This document shows, in pieces, positions 41,149 through 49,725 of a stretch of DNA of 64,000 nucleotides. Location of the stretch: assembly GCA_050184585.1 (NCBI GenBank), contig JBFXAF010000001.1:620001-684000 (forward strand), given 5' to 3'. Below the pieces are notes generated by a model. The model saw only the letters and a list, made by a program, of their open reading frames with translations. It was not told the origin of the DNA and did not search any database. The position numbers and the translations under genes are program-made. The stretch is from JBFXAF01 sp050184585. Its GTDB lineage: Bacteria > Pseudomonadota > Alphaproteobacteria > Rhizobiales > Rhizobiaceae. The first letter of the stretch is position 1, and each line of letters begins with the position of its first letter.

Positions 41149-42342
41149 ATGAGCCAGCAGCTTTCCCCCGGCGACGAAGCCGGGAGCCTGCCCCGAATCC
41201 GATGGTTGTCGATGGGCGCGGCGATTGCCTCGATCAGCGTGGTCGGCATCGCCATTGGCCTCGGAATGCCGCTTCTGTCCGTCGTGATGGAGACGCGGGG
41301 CCAGTCGGCCACGATGATCGGCCTCAACACTGCCGTCGCCGGTCTCGCATCCATCGCCGCTGCGCCGATCGCAACGCCGCTCGCCCAGCGTTTCGGCGTC
41401 GTCGGCACCATGCTCTTCATGATCCTGGCCGGCGCGCTTGCCTTCATCGGCTTTCATTTCGCGGACGCGTTCTGGCTCTGGTTTCCGTTGCGCGCGATCC
41501 TGCACGCCGCGATAACCGTGCTATTCATCCTGTCCGAATTCTGGATCACCACGGCGGCGCCGCCCGGTCGGCGCGGCTTCGTGCTCGGACTTTACGCGAC
41601 GGTTCTGTCGCTGGGTTTCGCACTCGGCCCCTGGATCTTCGCCCAAGTGGGGAGCGAGGGTTTCCTGCCGTTCGGCTTGACCTTCGCCATCGTCACCGTC
41701 GCCGCGCTTCCCGTGGCGGCTGCCTGGCGCGAAAGTCCGGTGATCAGCGATGACGGACCCTCCCTCGGCTTCATGCGCTATGTCTGGCTGGTGCCGACGG
41801 CGACGGCGGCGGTACTGGTGTTCGGCGCCGTCGAGACCGGCGGTTTCGCTCTGTTCCCGATCTATGGCCAGCGTATCGGCTATTCGGAAGCCGACGCCGC
41901 TCTGCTTCTCTCGATGATCGGACTGGGCAACGTCCTTCTGCAGATACCGATCGGCACCGTCAGCGACAGGGTTCGCGATCGCCGCTGGCTGCTCTTCGCC
42001 TGCGCCGCGGTCGGGTTGGCCGGCATGGCGATGCTGCCGCTCGCCGTGGGCAACTGGCATGCCATGGCTGCGCTCCTCTTCGTTTGGGGCGGCGGCGTCG
42101 CGGCGCTCTACACGGTCGGCCTCGCCCATCTGGGCTCGCGGCTGTCGGGCCGCGATCTGGCTTCCGCCAACGCGGCGTTCGTCTTTTGCTACGGCATCGG
42201 CATGGTGCTTGGCCCTCAGGCGATCGGCGTGTCGATGGACCTTTTCGGCACGGCCGGTTTTGGCTGGTCGATCGCCTTCTTCTTCGTCGCCTACATGGCG
42301 CTCGCGGTCGGCCGCATCGCCCGTTTCGGTATCCGGCCTTGA
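41149..42342 (+). CDS. MFS transporter
   Basis: A 397-aa major facilitator protein with twelve predicted helices (for example ASISVVGIAIGLGMPLLSVV, LALGPWIFA-type segments and FVFCYGIGMVLGPQAIG). It resembles the YcaD/UMF2-type permeases, based on GHLGSR-like GLAHLGSRLSGRDLASANAA. Substrate unknown. It starts 6 nt after the Nudix gene and is probably in the same operon. Confidence 0.88.
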   Translation: MSQQLSPGDEAGSLPRIRWLSMGAAIASISVVGIAIGLGMPLLSVVMETRGQSATMIGLNTAVAGLASIAAAPIATPLAQRFGVVGTMLFMILAGALAFIGFHFADAFWLWFPLRAILHAAITVLFILSEFWITTAAPPGRRGFVLGLYATVLSLGFALGPWIFAQVGSEGFLPFGLTFAIVTVAALPVAAAWRESPVISDDGPSLGFMRYVWLVPTATAAVLVFGAVETGGFALFPIYGQRIGYSEADAALLLSMIGLGNVLLQIPIGTVSDRVRDRRWLLFACAAVGLAGMAMLPLAVGNWHAMAALLFVWGGGVAALYTVGLAHLGSRLSGRDLASANAAFVFCYGIGMVLGPQAIGVSMDLFGTAGFGWSIAFFFVAYMALAVGRIARFGIRP

Positions 42343-42366
42343 CTTTCGAAGCGCCTTCTTTATCTC
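42339..42366 (+). promoter_or_regulatory. Possible promoter for rpmG
   Basis: TTGACT (42339-42344) and TATCTC (42361-42366) are separated by 16 nt. They overlap the stop of the MFS gene and precede rpmG by about 70 nt. The -35 box is good and the -10 box fair. Confidence 0.45.
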
Positions 42367-42438
42367 TCCGCGCCAATCGCGCGACCCCTGTCTGCCCTCG
42401 GGCGTCCGCGAAGGCGAACCCCTGAAAGCGAAGAACCA

Positions 42439-42606
42439 ATGGCCAAAGCCGCTAACATCAAGATCAAGCTGCTCTCGACCGCTGATACCGGCTACTTTTA
42501 TGTGACCAGCAAGAACAGCCGGACCAAGACCGACAAGTTGTCGTTCAAGAAGTACGATCCGGTTGCCAAGAAGCACGTCGAGTTCAAGGAAACCAAGATC
42601 AAGTAA
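42439..42606 (+). CDS. rpmG: 50S ribosomal protein L33
   Basis: A 55-aa basic ribosomal protein (MAKAANIKIKLLSTADTGYF, then YVTSKNSRTKTDKLSFKKYD). It lacks the CxxC zinc knuckles, so it is the zinc-independent form usual in alphaproteobacteria. A strong bidirectional terminator follows 57 nt after the stop. Confidence 0.96.
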   Translation: MAKAANIKIKLLSTADTGYFYVTSKNSRTKTDKLSFKKYDPVAKKHVEFKETKIK

Positions 42607-42662
42607 TCGCGGGCAACTGCCGCGCCGAACGAAAAGCCGCGCTCGCGGCTCTGGCTTCAAAG

Positions 42663-42697
42663 AAAAAGCCGCCATCCCCGTGGGATGGCGGCTTTTT
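42663..42697. terminator. Bidirectional terminator after rpmG
   Basis: An 11-bp perfect stem (gccgccatccc/gggatggcggc) with a 3-nt loop, preceded by five A and followed by five T. It ends rpmG transcription on the plus strand and could also stop minus-strand transcripts. Confidence 0.92.
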
Positions 42698-42761
42698 CTC
42701 ATCTGTAGGATGAGAAAAAGGGGGCCGGTCGGCGATCTGGCAGCGGTACGAGGAGGCCACT

Positions 42762-42929
42762 ATGTGCCAGTGCCGGCCGGCCGACCCCACGGACCCAGGA
42801 GATGCGGCGGACCTGAGCATCATGGGGTATCTGAAGAACGGTTCGGCTAGAGGTCCCTCGCCCGTCGTTCCGTCCTTGTCCCGGCCGGCACACTTGCGCA
42901 GGGGCGTTGGGAAATCAACAGTTTCTTAA
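42762..42929 (+). CDS. Possible small ORF with a strong ribosome-binding site (55 aa)
   Basis: In the 412-bp stretch between rpmG and pleD, an ATG is preceded by a perfect AGGAGG (42751-42756) with 5-nt spacing. The frame gives a 55-residue, Cys- and Pro-containing peptide (MCQCRPADPTDPGDAADLSI start). I recognise no homologue. It sits just after the rpmG terminator, so it would need its own promoter, which I cannot see. The rest of 42607-43018 has no other gene. Confidence 0.3.
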   Translation: MCQCRPADPTDPGDAADLSIMGYLKNGSARGPSPVVPSLSRPAHLRRGVGKSTVS

Positions 42930-43018
42930 CCAGCCTTCGCGGATCGCTGGGATTAAGGTAAATATCGCTTGCCTGCCAAAACGAATTCGTCGCCGGGGAA
43001 AATCGCCCGCGCGATCGA

Positions 43019-44392
43019 TCACGCGGCGCGGGCGACGACCCGGTTCCGGCCGCTTGATTTGGCTTCGTAGAGCGCCTGGTCCGCCCGCTTAAGCAAATCC
43101 TCGATACTGTCGCCGATTGGCCGCATCTCGGCGACGCCAATACTGACGGTAACTTCGAGCGATCCTTTGTCGCGACCGACGGCGAACGGGATCTTGGCGA
43201 CGGCCTCGCGGATGCGCTCGCCGACACGTTGCGCCACTGCGCCATCGGTATCGGGCATCACGACCACGAACTCCTCGCCTCCGTAGCGGCAGGCGAGATC
43301 GATGCCGCGGACGCTCTTGCGCAGACGGCGCGAAAACTCGCGCAGCACTTCGTCGCCGCCGTCATGGCCCCAGGTGTCGTTGATCGACTTGAAGCGGTCG
43401 AGGTCGGTGATGAGGACGGACAGCGGCGTGCGGCGGGCGACGGCGCGGTCGAAGAGGGTGCGCAGATGACTGTCGAGGTAGCGCCGGTTGTGCAGCCCGG
43501 TCAGGCCGTCGATCACCGCCATCTCGATGGTCTGCGCGAGGCTCGCCCTGAGCTGGTCGTTGTAGCGCTTGCGGCGGACCTGCGTGCGCAGCCGGGCGGT
43601 CAGCTCCTGCTGGTCGATGGGACGCACAAGATAGTCGTTCACGCCGATCTCGAGTCCGCGGATGATCCTGTCGTCATCGCCCTCGTCGGTGACGAGGATG
43701 ATCGGGATGAAGCGCGTCTTGTCCAGCGAACGCAGTTGCGAGCAGAGCCTGAGCGGGTCATAGCCATCGACCCCGCTCGCCACGATGACGCATTCATACG
43801 GCGCGTCGGCGGCCTGGGCGTAGCCGTCCTTAGGATCGGTCAGCACGTCCAGCATCGTCGTGCCGCGAAGCATTTTCTGGAACCGGGTGTAGGACACCTC
43901 GCGCTGGTCGATGAGCAGCACGCGGGCTGGCGAATCGACCGACACCTCGCCGCGGCTCAGTATCTCCTCGATCCCGATGTTGCGCGTCGTCGAAGCGCGC
44001 AGACGGAGTTCGTCGGTGAGCATCTTCAACCGCACCAGGCTCTTGACGCGGGTCATCAGCTGCAGGTCGTTCACCGGCTTGGTGAGGAAATCGTCCGCTC
44101 CCGCCTCCAGACCCCGGACCCGGTCCGATACCTGGTCCAGCGCGGTGATCATGACGACCGGGATGTGTGCGGTCGCGGGATCGCTCTTGAGCCGGCGGCA
44201 GACCTCGAAACCGTCCATCTCCGGCATCATCACGTCGAGCAGGACGACGTCCACCTTGCCGTTCTCGCAGGTCTCCAGCGCCTCGCGGCCGGAACTGGCG
44301 GTCAGCACTTCGAAGTATTCCGCAAGCAGCCGGACTTCGAGCAGCTTGACGTTGGCTGGAACGTCGTCGACGACGAGAATGCGGGCGGTCAT
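43019..44392 (-). CDS. pleD: Response regulator PleD (diguanylate cyclase)
   Basis: Two-receiver response regulator with a GGDEF output that makes cyclic di-GMP and controls the swarmer-to-stalked type transition in alphaproteobacteria. REC1 has Asp in VDVVLLDVMMPEMDG (about 53), REC2 covers about 155-275 with conserved DLTDRGDDD-like loop, and GGEEF lies near residue 369 with an RxxD inhibitory site (RGID) just before it. It is 457 aa. divK lies 33 nt upstream on the same strand, as in Caulobacter. Confidence 0.96.
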   Translation of the reverse strand: MTARILVVDDVPANVKLLEVRLLAEYFEVLTASSGREALETCENGKVDVVLLDVMMPEMDGFEVCRRLKSDPATAHIPVVMITALDQVSDRVRGLEAGADDFLTKPVNDLQLMTRVKSLVRLKMLTDELRLRASTTRNIGIEEILSRGEVSVDSPARVLLIDQREVSYTRFQKMLRGTTMLDVLTDPKDGYAQAADAPYECVIVASGVDGYDPLRLCSQLRSLDKTRFIPIILVTDEGDDDRIIRGLEIGVNDYLVRPIDQQELTARLRTQVRRKRYNDQLRASLAQTIEMAVIDGLTGLHNRRYLDSHLRTLFDRAVARRTPLSVLITDLDRFKSINDTWGHDGGDEVLREFSRRLRKSVRGIDLACRYGGEEFVVVMPDTDGAVAQRVGERIREAVAKIPFAVGRDKGSLEVTVSIGVAEMRPIGDSIEDLLKRADQALYEAKSSGRNRVVARAA

Positions 44393-44425
44393 CTGATTGC
44401 CTGTGTCATGAGGGGCGCCCGGGCG

Positions 44426-44797
44426 TCATCCATCGCCCAGGTAGGATTTGATGGTTTCTATGAAGCGCGGAACCGAAATGGGCTTCGAGATATAGGCCTC
44501 GCAGCCGCCCTGCCGTATCCGTTCTTCGTCCCCCTTCATCGCGAACGCGGTGACCGCGATCACGGGAATCTTGTGCAGATCGTCGTCCTCCTTGAGCCAC
44601 TTGGTCACTTCCAGTCCGGAGACCTCCGGGAGCTGGATGTCCATGAGAATCAGATCGGGACGATGGGCGCGCGCCAGGTCGAGCGCCTCGAGGCCGTTGC
44701 GCGTGCGCACCGTCTCGTAGCCGCTGGCCTCGATGAGGTCGCGGAAGAGCTTCATGTTCAGCTCGTTGTCCTCGACGATCATCACCTTCTTCGGCAT
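44426..44797 (-). CDS. divK: Cell-cycle response regulator DivK
   Basis: Single-domain receiver (123 aa) that controls CtrA activity through DivL/CckA and stimulates PleC/DivJ kinases. The match to Caulobacter DivK is near complete in MIVEDNELNMKLFRDLIEA, DLILMDIQLPEVSGLEVTKW (phospho-acceptor Asp53) and FAMKGDEERIRQGGCEAYIS. The start is MPKKVM at 44797; a longer frame to 44869 is not family-like. Confidence 0.97.
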   Translation of the reverse strand: MPKKVMIVEDNELNMKLFRDLIEASGYETVRTRNGLEALDLARAHRPDLILMDIQLPEVSGLEVTKWLKEDDDLHKIPVIAVTAFAMKGDEERIRQGGCEAYISKPISVPRFIETIKSYLGDG

Positions 44798-44962
44798 TGG
44801 CACCTTTTCGATCCGCGGCGCCCCATGGCGGCCGGACGATTCCCTTTCCGGACCATAGCGCGAGATCATTGACGAAACGGAAACCTTTCGCCCATCGCCC
44901 GGGGTCGACTGGAGCCCCGCGACGGCTTGTCAACGACGCCCGCGGCCTGCTCAAATCGCTCC

Positions 44963-46249
44963 ATGCGTGACCGACTGCTCCAATCCGTCGACCGCCGCCG
45001 CGACGAGGTGGCCCAGCTTGCCGCGGACCTGATCCGGTATCCCACCGTCAATCCACCGGGCGAGGCCTACACGCCTTGCGCCGAATTCGTCGGCAACTAC
45101 CTGCGCAAGCGGGGCTATGCGGTCGCCTATGTGCGCGCCGAAGGCACGCCCGGCGACACCGACCGCTACCCGCGCACCAACGTCGTGGCGCGGCTTGAGG
45201 GCAAGCGGCCGGGGCAGACGGTGCATTTCAACTCCCACATCGACGTGGTCGAAGCCGGGAAGGGCTGGACCGTCGATCCGTTCGCCGGAGTGATCCGGGA
45301 CGGCCGCGTCCACGGGCGCGGGGCCTGCGACATGAAGGGCGGGCTGGCGTCGTCGATCGTCGCGGCGGAAGCCTTCGTCGAGACGTTTCCCGACTTCGCC
45401 GGCGCGATCGAGATTTCAGGAACCGTCGACGAGGAGTCCGGCGGGTTCGGCGGCGTCGCCTATCTCGCCGGCAAGGGCTATTTCTCGAAGCCGCGCGTCG
45501 ACCACGTCATCATTCCCGAGCCACTGAACAAGGATCGCATCTGCCTCGGCCATCGCGGCGTCTGGTGGGCGGAGATCGAGACGAGGGGCGAGATCGCGCA
45601 TGGCTCGATGCCGTTCCTCGGCGACTGCGCCGTGCGCCACATGGGCGCAGTCCTCCAGGCGTTCGAGCGGGACCTGTTCCCTGCGCTCGACCGCAAGACG
45701 ACGCGCATGCCCGTCGTTCCTGAGGGCGCGCGGCGCTCGACCATGAACATCAACTCCATCCATGGCGGGCAGACCGAGGACTATCGCCCCGGTCTCCCCT
45801 CGCCCAACGTGCCGGACTGGTGCCGGATGACCATCGACCGTCGCTTCCTGCTCGAGGAGGACGTGACCGAGGTGAAGGGCGAGGTCACGGCCATACTGGA
45901 CCGACTCAGCCGTGAACGGCCGAAGTTCGACTATCGCATCCGCGATGTCATGGAAGTCCTGCCCATCATGACCGAGCGGGATGCGCCGGTCGTTACCGCC
46001 GTGGCACAGGGCATCCGGGAGATCTTCGACCGCGAGCCTGACTACGTGATCTCGCCCGGCACCTACGACCAGAAGCACGTTGCGCGCATCGGTCACCTGT
46101 TCAACTGCATCGCCTACGGGCCGGGCATACTCGACCTCGCGCACCGTCCCGACGAATGGGTCGGAATCGATGACATGGTGGAGTCGGCCAAGGTCATGGC
46201 TGTCGGGCTCGACATTCTCATGAACGGCGCACATGGCCTGCCGCGTTAG
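44963..46249 (+). CDS. M20 family peptidase (ArgE/DapE group)
   Basis: A 428-aa zinc-dependent amidohydrolase related to acetylornithine deacetylase and succinyl-diaminopimelate desuccinylase. Metal ligands are in FNSHIDVV, GACDMKGG and TVDEESGG, and the dimerisation domain sits in the middle. Exact substrate is unknown, but it lies 115 nt before a peptide-type ABC importer on the same strand, suggesting it processes an imported peptide or N-acyl amino acid. Start at the ATG at 44963. Confidence 0.88.
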   Translation: MRDRLLQSVDRRRDEVAQLAADLIRYPTVNPPGEAYTPCAEFVGNYLRKRGYAVAYVRAEGTPGDTDRYPRTNVVARLEGKRPGQTVHFNSHIDVVEAGKGWTVDPFAGVIRDGRVHGRGACDMKGGLASSIVAAEAFVETFPDFAGAIEISGTVDEESGGFGGVAYLAGKGYFSKPRVDHVIIPEPLNKDRICLGHRGVWWAEIETRGEIAHGSMPFLGDCAVRHMGAVLQAFERDLFPALDRKTTRMPVVPEGARRSTMNINSIHGGQTEDYRPGLPSPNVPDWCRMTIDRRFLLEEDVTEVKGEVTAILDRLSRERPKFDYRIRDVMEVLPIMTERDAPVVTAVAQGIREIFDREPDYVISPGTYDQKHVARIGHLFNCIAYGPGILDLAHRPDEWVGIDDMVESAKVMAVGLDILMNGAHGLPR

Positions 46250-46364
46250 CGGACTGCGTTCGAGAAATCCGTTCTCCAAAGCGCGCGGGGACGAAAACAA
46301 ACGCGATTTACTCGCGCCGGAATTCGCGCTTCAATCACCGAAATCCATTGTGGGGAGTAAGACG

Positions 46365-47846
46365 ATGAGGACCTGGAAGACAGTTCTGGCGGCCAGCATG
46401 TTCACCCTCGCCTCGAGCACGGTGGCGCTCGCCGCGCGCACCGACCTCGTGCTCGGCCTGGTGCTGGAGCCGCCACATCTCGACCCGACAGCGGGCGCCG
46501 CCGCGGCCATCGATGAAGTCGTTTACGCCAATGTCTTCGAGGGGTTGACCCGTATCGGCTCGAGCGGCGAGGTGTTGCCGGCGCTCGCCGAGAGCTGGAC
46601 GATTTCCGAAGACGGCAAGGTCTACACCTTCAAGCTGCACGGCGGCGTGAAGTTTCATGACGGCACCGACTTCACCTCCGAGGACGTGAAGTTCTCGCTC
46701 GACCGGGCCCGCGCAGAGAACTCCACCAACGCGCAGAAGCCGCTGTTCGCCGCCATTGACACGGTCGAGGCGGTCGACCCGACCACCGTGAAGGTCACGC
46801 TCAAGAACCCGCAGGGCTCCTTCCTCTACAACATGGGGTGGGGCGACGCGGTCATCGTCGCGCCGGAATCGGCCGAGGGCAACAAGGAAAAGCCGATCGG
46901 GACCGGTCCCTTCAAGTTCGACAACTGGGCCAAGGGCTCGTCGGTCACGATCGTCAAGAACCCCGACTACTGGGGCGAGCCGGTCGCTCTGGAAAAGGCC
47001 GAGTTCCGCATCATCCCCGACGCGGCGGCGGCGGTGCCGGCGATGCTGTCGGGCGACGTGCAGGCGTTCCCGAACATGCCGATCGGCGACGCGCTGCCGC
47101 AGATCGAGGGCGACGGCCGCTTCGCCGTCGTCATCGGCGCGACCGAAGGCGAGACGGTGCTCTCGACCAACAACAAGAAGGCGCCCTTCGACAATCTGAA
47201 GGTGCGTCAGGCGATCGCCCACGCCCTGAAGCGCGACGACATCATCGCCGCCAACGGATCCGGTTTCGGCACGCCGATCGGATCGCACTTCTCGCCCGCC
47301 AACGCGGCCTATGTGGACCTCACCGGCACCTATGCCTATGACGTCGAGAAGGCCAAGGCCCTGCTCAAGGAAGCCGGGTTCGAGAACGGCATCAAGGCGA
47401 CACTGAAGCTTCCGCCGCCTGCCTATGCGCGCGATGGCGGCCAGGTCATCGCCGCGCAGTTGCGCGACATCGGCATCGAACTCGAGCTGATCCCGCTGGA
47501 ATGGGCGCAGTGGCTCGAGCAGGTCTTCACCAACAAGGACTACGACCTGTCGATCGTCTCGCACACGGAACCCAACGACATCGGCATCTATGCGCGGAAG
47601 GACTACTATTTCCAGTACGACAATCCCGCCTTCGACAAGGTGATCGCCGACCTCGACGTGACGTCGGATGAAGCCAAGCGCAACGAGCTTTATGGCCAGG
47701 CGCAGAAGATCCTCGCCGACGATGCGGTCAACGGCTGGCTTTTCCAGCTTCCGAAGGTCGGTGTGTGGGACAAGAAGGTCGAGGGCATGTGGGAGAACTC
47801 ACCGGTCCAGGCGAACGACCTGACCAAGGTCAAGTGGGTCGACTGA
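46365..47846 (+). CDS. ABC transporter substrate-binding protein (family 5, peptide type)
   Basis: Periplasmic solute-binding protein of 493 aa of the DppA/OppA family (SBP_bac_5). A signal peptide is seen (RTWKTVLAASMFTLASSTVA, cleaving after ALA near residue 24), followed by EPPHLDPTAGAA and the family signature YANVFEGLTRIGSSGEVLPA. GGGGAG lies 7 nt before the ATG. Ligand is presumably a peptide or opine-like compound. It is followed by a stem-loop and then the permease genes. Confidence 0.92.
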   Translation: MRTWKTVLAASMFTLASSTVALAARTDLVLGLVLEPPHLDPTAGAAAAIDEVVYANVFEGLTRIGSSGEVLPALAESWTISEDGKVYTFKLHGGVKFHDGTDFTSEDVKFSLDRARAENSTNAQKPLFAAIDTVEAVDPTTVKVTLKNPQGSFLYNMGWGDAVIVAPESAEGNKEKPIGTGPFKFDNWAKGSSVTIVKNPDYWGEPVALEKAEFRIIPDAAAAVPAMLSGDVQAFPNMPIGDALPQIEGDGRFAVVIGATEGETVLSTNNKKAPFDNLKVRQAIAHALKRDDIIAANGSGFGTPIGSHFSPANAAYVDLTGTYAYDVEKAKALLKEAGFENGIKATLKLPPPAYARDGGQVIAAQLRDIGIELELIPLEWAQWLEQVFTNKDYDLSIVSHTEPNDIGIYARKDYYFQYDNPAFDKVIADLDVTSDEAKRNELYGQAQKILADDAVNGWLFQLPKVGVWDKKVEGMWENSPVQANDLTKVKWVD

Positions 47847-47865
47847 CCCGGCTCGCAGTCTGCGG

Positions 47866-47897
47866 TCGCCCCGGAAGCGGATTGCTTTCCGGGGCGA
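47866..47897 (+). terminator. Stem-loop between the binding-protein and permease genes
   Basis: An 11-bp perfect stem (tcgccccggaa/ttccggggcga) with a 10-nt loop, 20 nt after the binding-protein stop, followed by tctcgtttt. As in many importers, it probably stabilises the binding-protein mRNA and lowers downstream transcription rather than fully terminating it. Confidence 0.6.
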
Positions 47898-47920
47898 TCT
47901 CGTTTTGCGATCAAGCCTGA

Positions 47921-48865
47921 ATGGCCGCGTTCCTCATCAAACGCCTGCTTGCCGGCATCGCCACGCTGCTGGTTGCCTCGCTGGTCGTCTTCACCGTGTT
48001 GCAGATACTGCCCGGCGATCCGGCGCGGATGATGCTCGGCATGAACGCGACACAGGACGCGGTCGACGTCCTGCGCGAGCAGATGGGGCTGAACCAGCCG
48101 GTCGTCTGGCGCTACCTCTCATGGGTCGGCGACATGCTGACCCTCGACTTCGGTCGGTCGTACACCTATTCCGTGCCCGTCATAGACCTCGTCGCGGAGC
48201 GCGTGGTCGTATCGCTGCCGCTGGCTCTGATCGCGCTCATCCTCTCTACCGTGATCGCTATTCCCGTCGGCATATTCTCGGCGTCACGCCGCGGCCGCTT
48301 CGGTGACGCGTTCTCGATGGGCGCCGCCCAGTTCGGCGTCGCGGTACCAAATTTCTGGTTCGCCCTGCTGCTCATATACGTCTTTGCCGTCTGGCTGCGG
48401 CTGGTTCCGGCCGGTGGCTTCCCCGGTTGGAGCGCCGGCTTCTGGCCGGCGCTGAAGGGCCTGATCCTGCCAGCCGTGGCGCTCGCCTTGCCGCAGGCCG
48501 CGATCCTCGCCCGCGTCACGCGCCAGGCGCTCGTGGACGTACTCGGCGAGGACTACATCCGTACCGCCCGCGCCAAGGGCATGCCCCGCGGCACCGTCCT
48601 GTGGCGGCACGCGCTGCGCAACGCCATGATACCGGTGCTCACCATCCTTGGCCTGCAGTTCGCCTTCCTCCTCGCCGGTACCATCATCATCGAGAACGTC
48701 TTCTACCTGCCAGGTCTCGGTCGGCTCGTGTTCCAGGCAATCACCCAGCTCGACCTGATCGTCGTGCAGAGCGTCGTCATGCTGCTGGTCGCGGCGGTGG
48801 TGCTGATCAATTTCCTGGTCGATCTCTCCTACGCGATCGTCGACCCGCGCCTGAGGGTCGGCTGA
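47921..48865 (+). CDS. ABC transporter permease (DppB type)
   Basis: A 314-aa inner-membrane subunit with six helices. The N-terminus (MAAFLIKRLLAGIATLLVAS) and the cytoplasmic EAA loop (VDVLGEDYIRTARAKGMPRG) are typical. It pairs with the next permease to form the channel. Its TGA overlaps the next ATG by one base (TGATG). Confidence 0.94.
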   Translation: MAAFLIKRLLAGIATLLVASLVVFTVLQILPGDPARMMLGMNATQDAVDVLREQMGLNQPVVWRYLSWVGDMLTLDFGRSYTYSVPVIDLVAERVVVSLPLALIALILSTVIAIPVGIFSASRRGRFGDAFSMGAAQFGVAVPNFWFALLLIYVFAVWLRLVPAGGFPGWSAGFWPALKGLILPAVALALPQAAILARVTRQALVDVLGEDYIRTARAKGMPRGTVLWRHALRNAMIPVLTILGLQFAFLLAGTIIIENVFYLPGLGRLVFQAITQLDLIVVQSVVMLLVAAVVLINFLVDLSYAIVDPRLRVG

Positions 48866-49725
48866 TGAGCGTCGAGCAATCCCCCGCCGAAGTCTCGTTG
48901 GTACGAAAGGCGTTCGAAAACCGCTCTTTCGTGATCGGTTTCGTCATAACGATCATCGTCGCCCTCTCGGCGGTCGTGTCCTTCCTCTGGACGCCCTACG
49001 ACATCACGGACCTCGTCGTCGCCAACCGCATGAAACCGCCTTCGGCCGACCACTGGCTCGGGACCGACCATTTCGGGCGCGACATCCTTTCCATGATCAT
49101 GATCGGCGCGCGCAACTCGATCGCCGTGGCGCTTGTGGCGGTGGGTATCGGCATGGGGATCGGCGTGCCGCTGGGCACTCTCGCCGCCGCGCGCGGCGGC
49201 TGGCTTGACGAAGTGCTGATGCGCTTCAACGACCTCGTCTTCGCCTTCCCGGCGCTGCTCTCCGCAATCATGATCACCGCGATCTTCGGACCGGGCGCGG
49301 TCAACGCGATCATCGCCATCGGCATATTCAACATCCCCGTCTTCGCCCGCGTCGGGCGCGCCGGCGCGCTGTCGCTCTGGCCGCGCGAGTTCATCCTCGC
49401 CGCGCGAGCCGCCGGCAAGGGCAACACCCTGATCACCGTCGAGCACATCCTGCCCAACATCGCCAATCTGCTGCTCGTGCAGGCGACCATCCAGTTCGCG
49501 CTGGGCATTCTCGCTGAGGCCAGCCTCTCTTATGTCGGGTTGGGTACGCAGCCCCCGATGACGTCATGGGGCCGAATGCTCTTCGATGCGCAGACCCGCA
49601 TGGTGGTCGCGCCTTTCCAGGCGATCTTCCCCGGCATGGCGATCGTCATCACGGTGCTGGGCCTGAACCTGCTCGGCGATGGGCTGTCCGACACGCTCGA
49701 CCCGAAGCTGAGGCGACAGCGTTGA
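48865..49725 (+). CDS. ABC transporter permease (DppC type)
   Basis: A 286-aa second channel subunit. Recognised by LGTDHFGRDILSMIMIGARN, GVPLGTLAAARGGWLDEVLM and the EAA loop (EFILAARAAGKGNTLITVEH). GLSDTLDPKLRRQR is its usual C-terminus. A longer frame upstream is antiparallel noise; the ATG at 48865 is coupled to the preceding gene. Its stop overlaps the ATPase start (TTGA). Confidence 0.94.
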   Translation: MSVEQSPAEVSLVRKAFENRSFVIGFVITIIVALSAVVSFLWTPYDITDLVVANRMKPPSADHWLGTDHFGRDILSMIMIGARNSIAVALVAVGIGMGIGVPLGTLAAARGGWLDEVLMRFNDLVFAFPALLSAIMITAIFGPGAVNAIIAIGIFNIPVFARVGRAGALSLWPREFILAARAAGKGNTLITVEHILPNIANLLLVQATIQFALGILAEASLSYVGLGTQPPMTSWGRMLFDAQTRMVVAPFQAIFPGMAIVITVLGLNLLGDGLSDTLDPKLRRQR

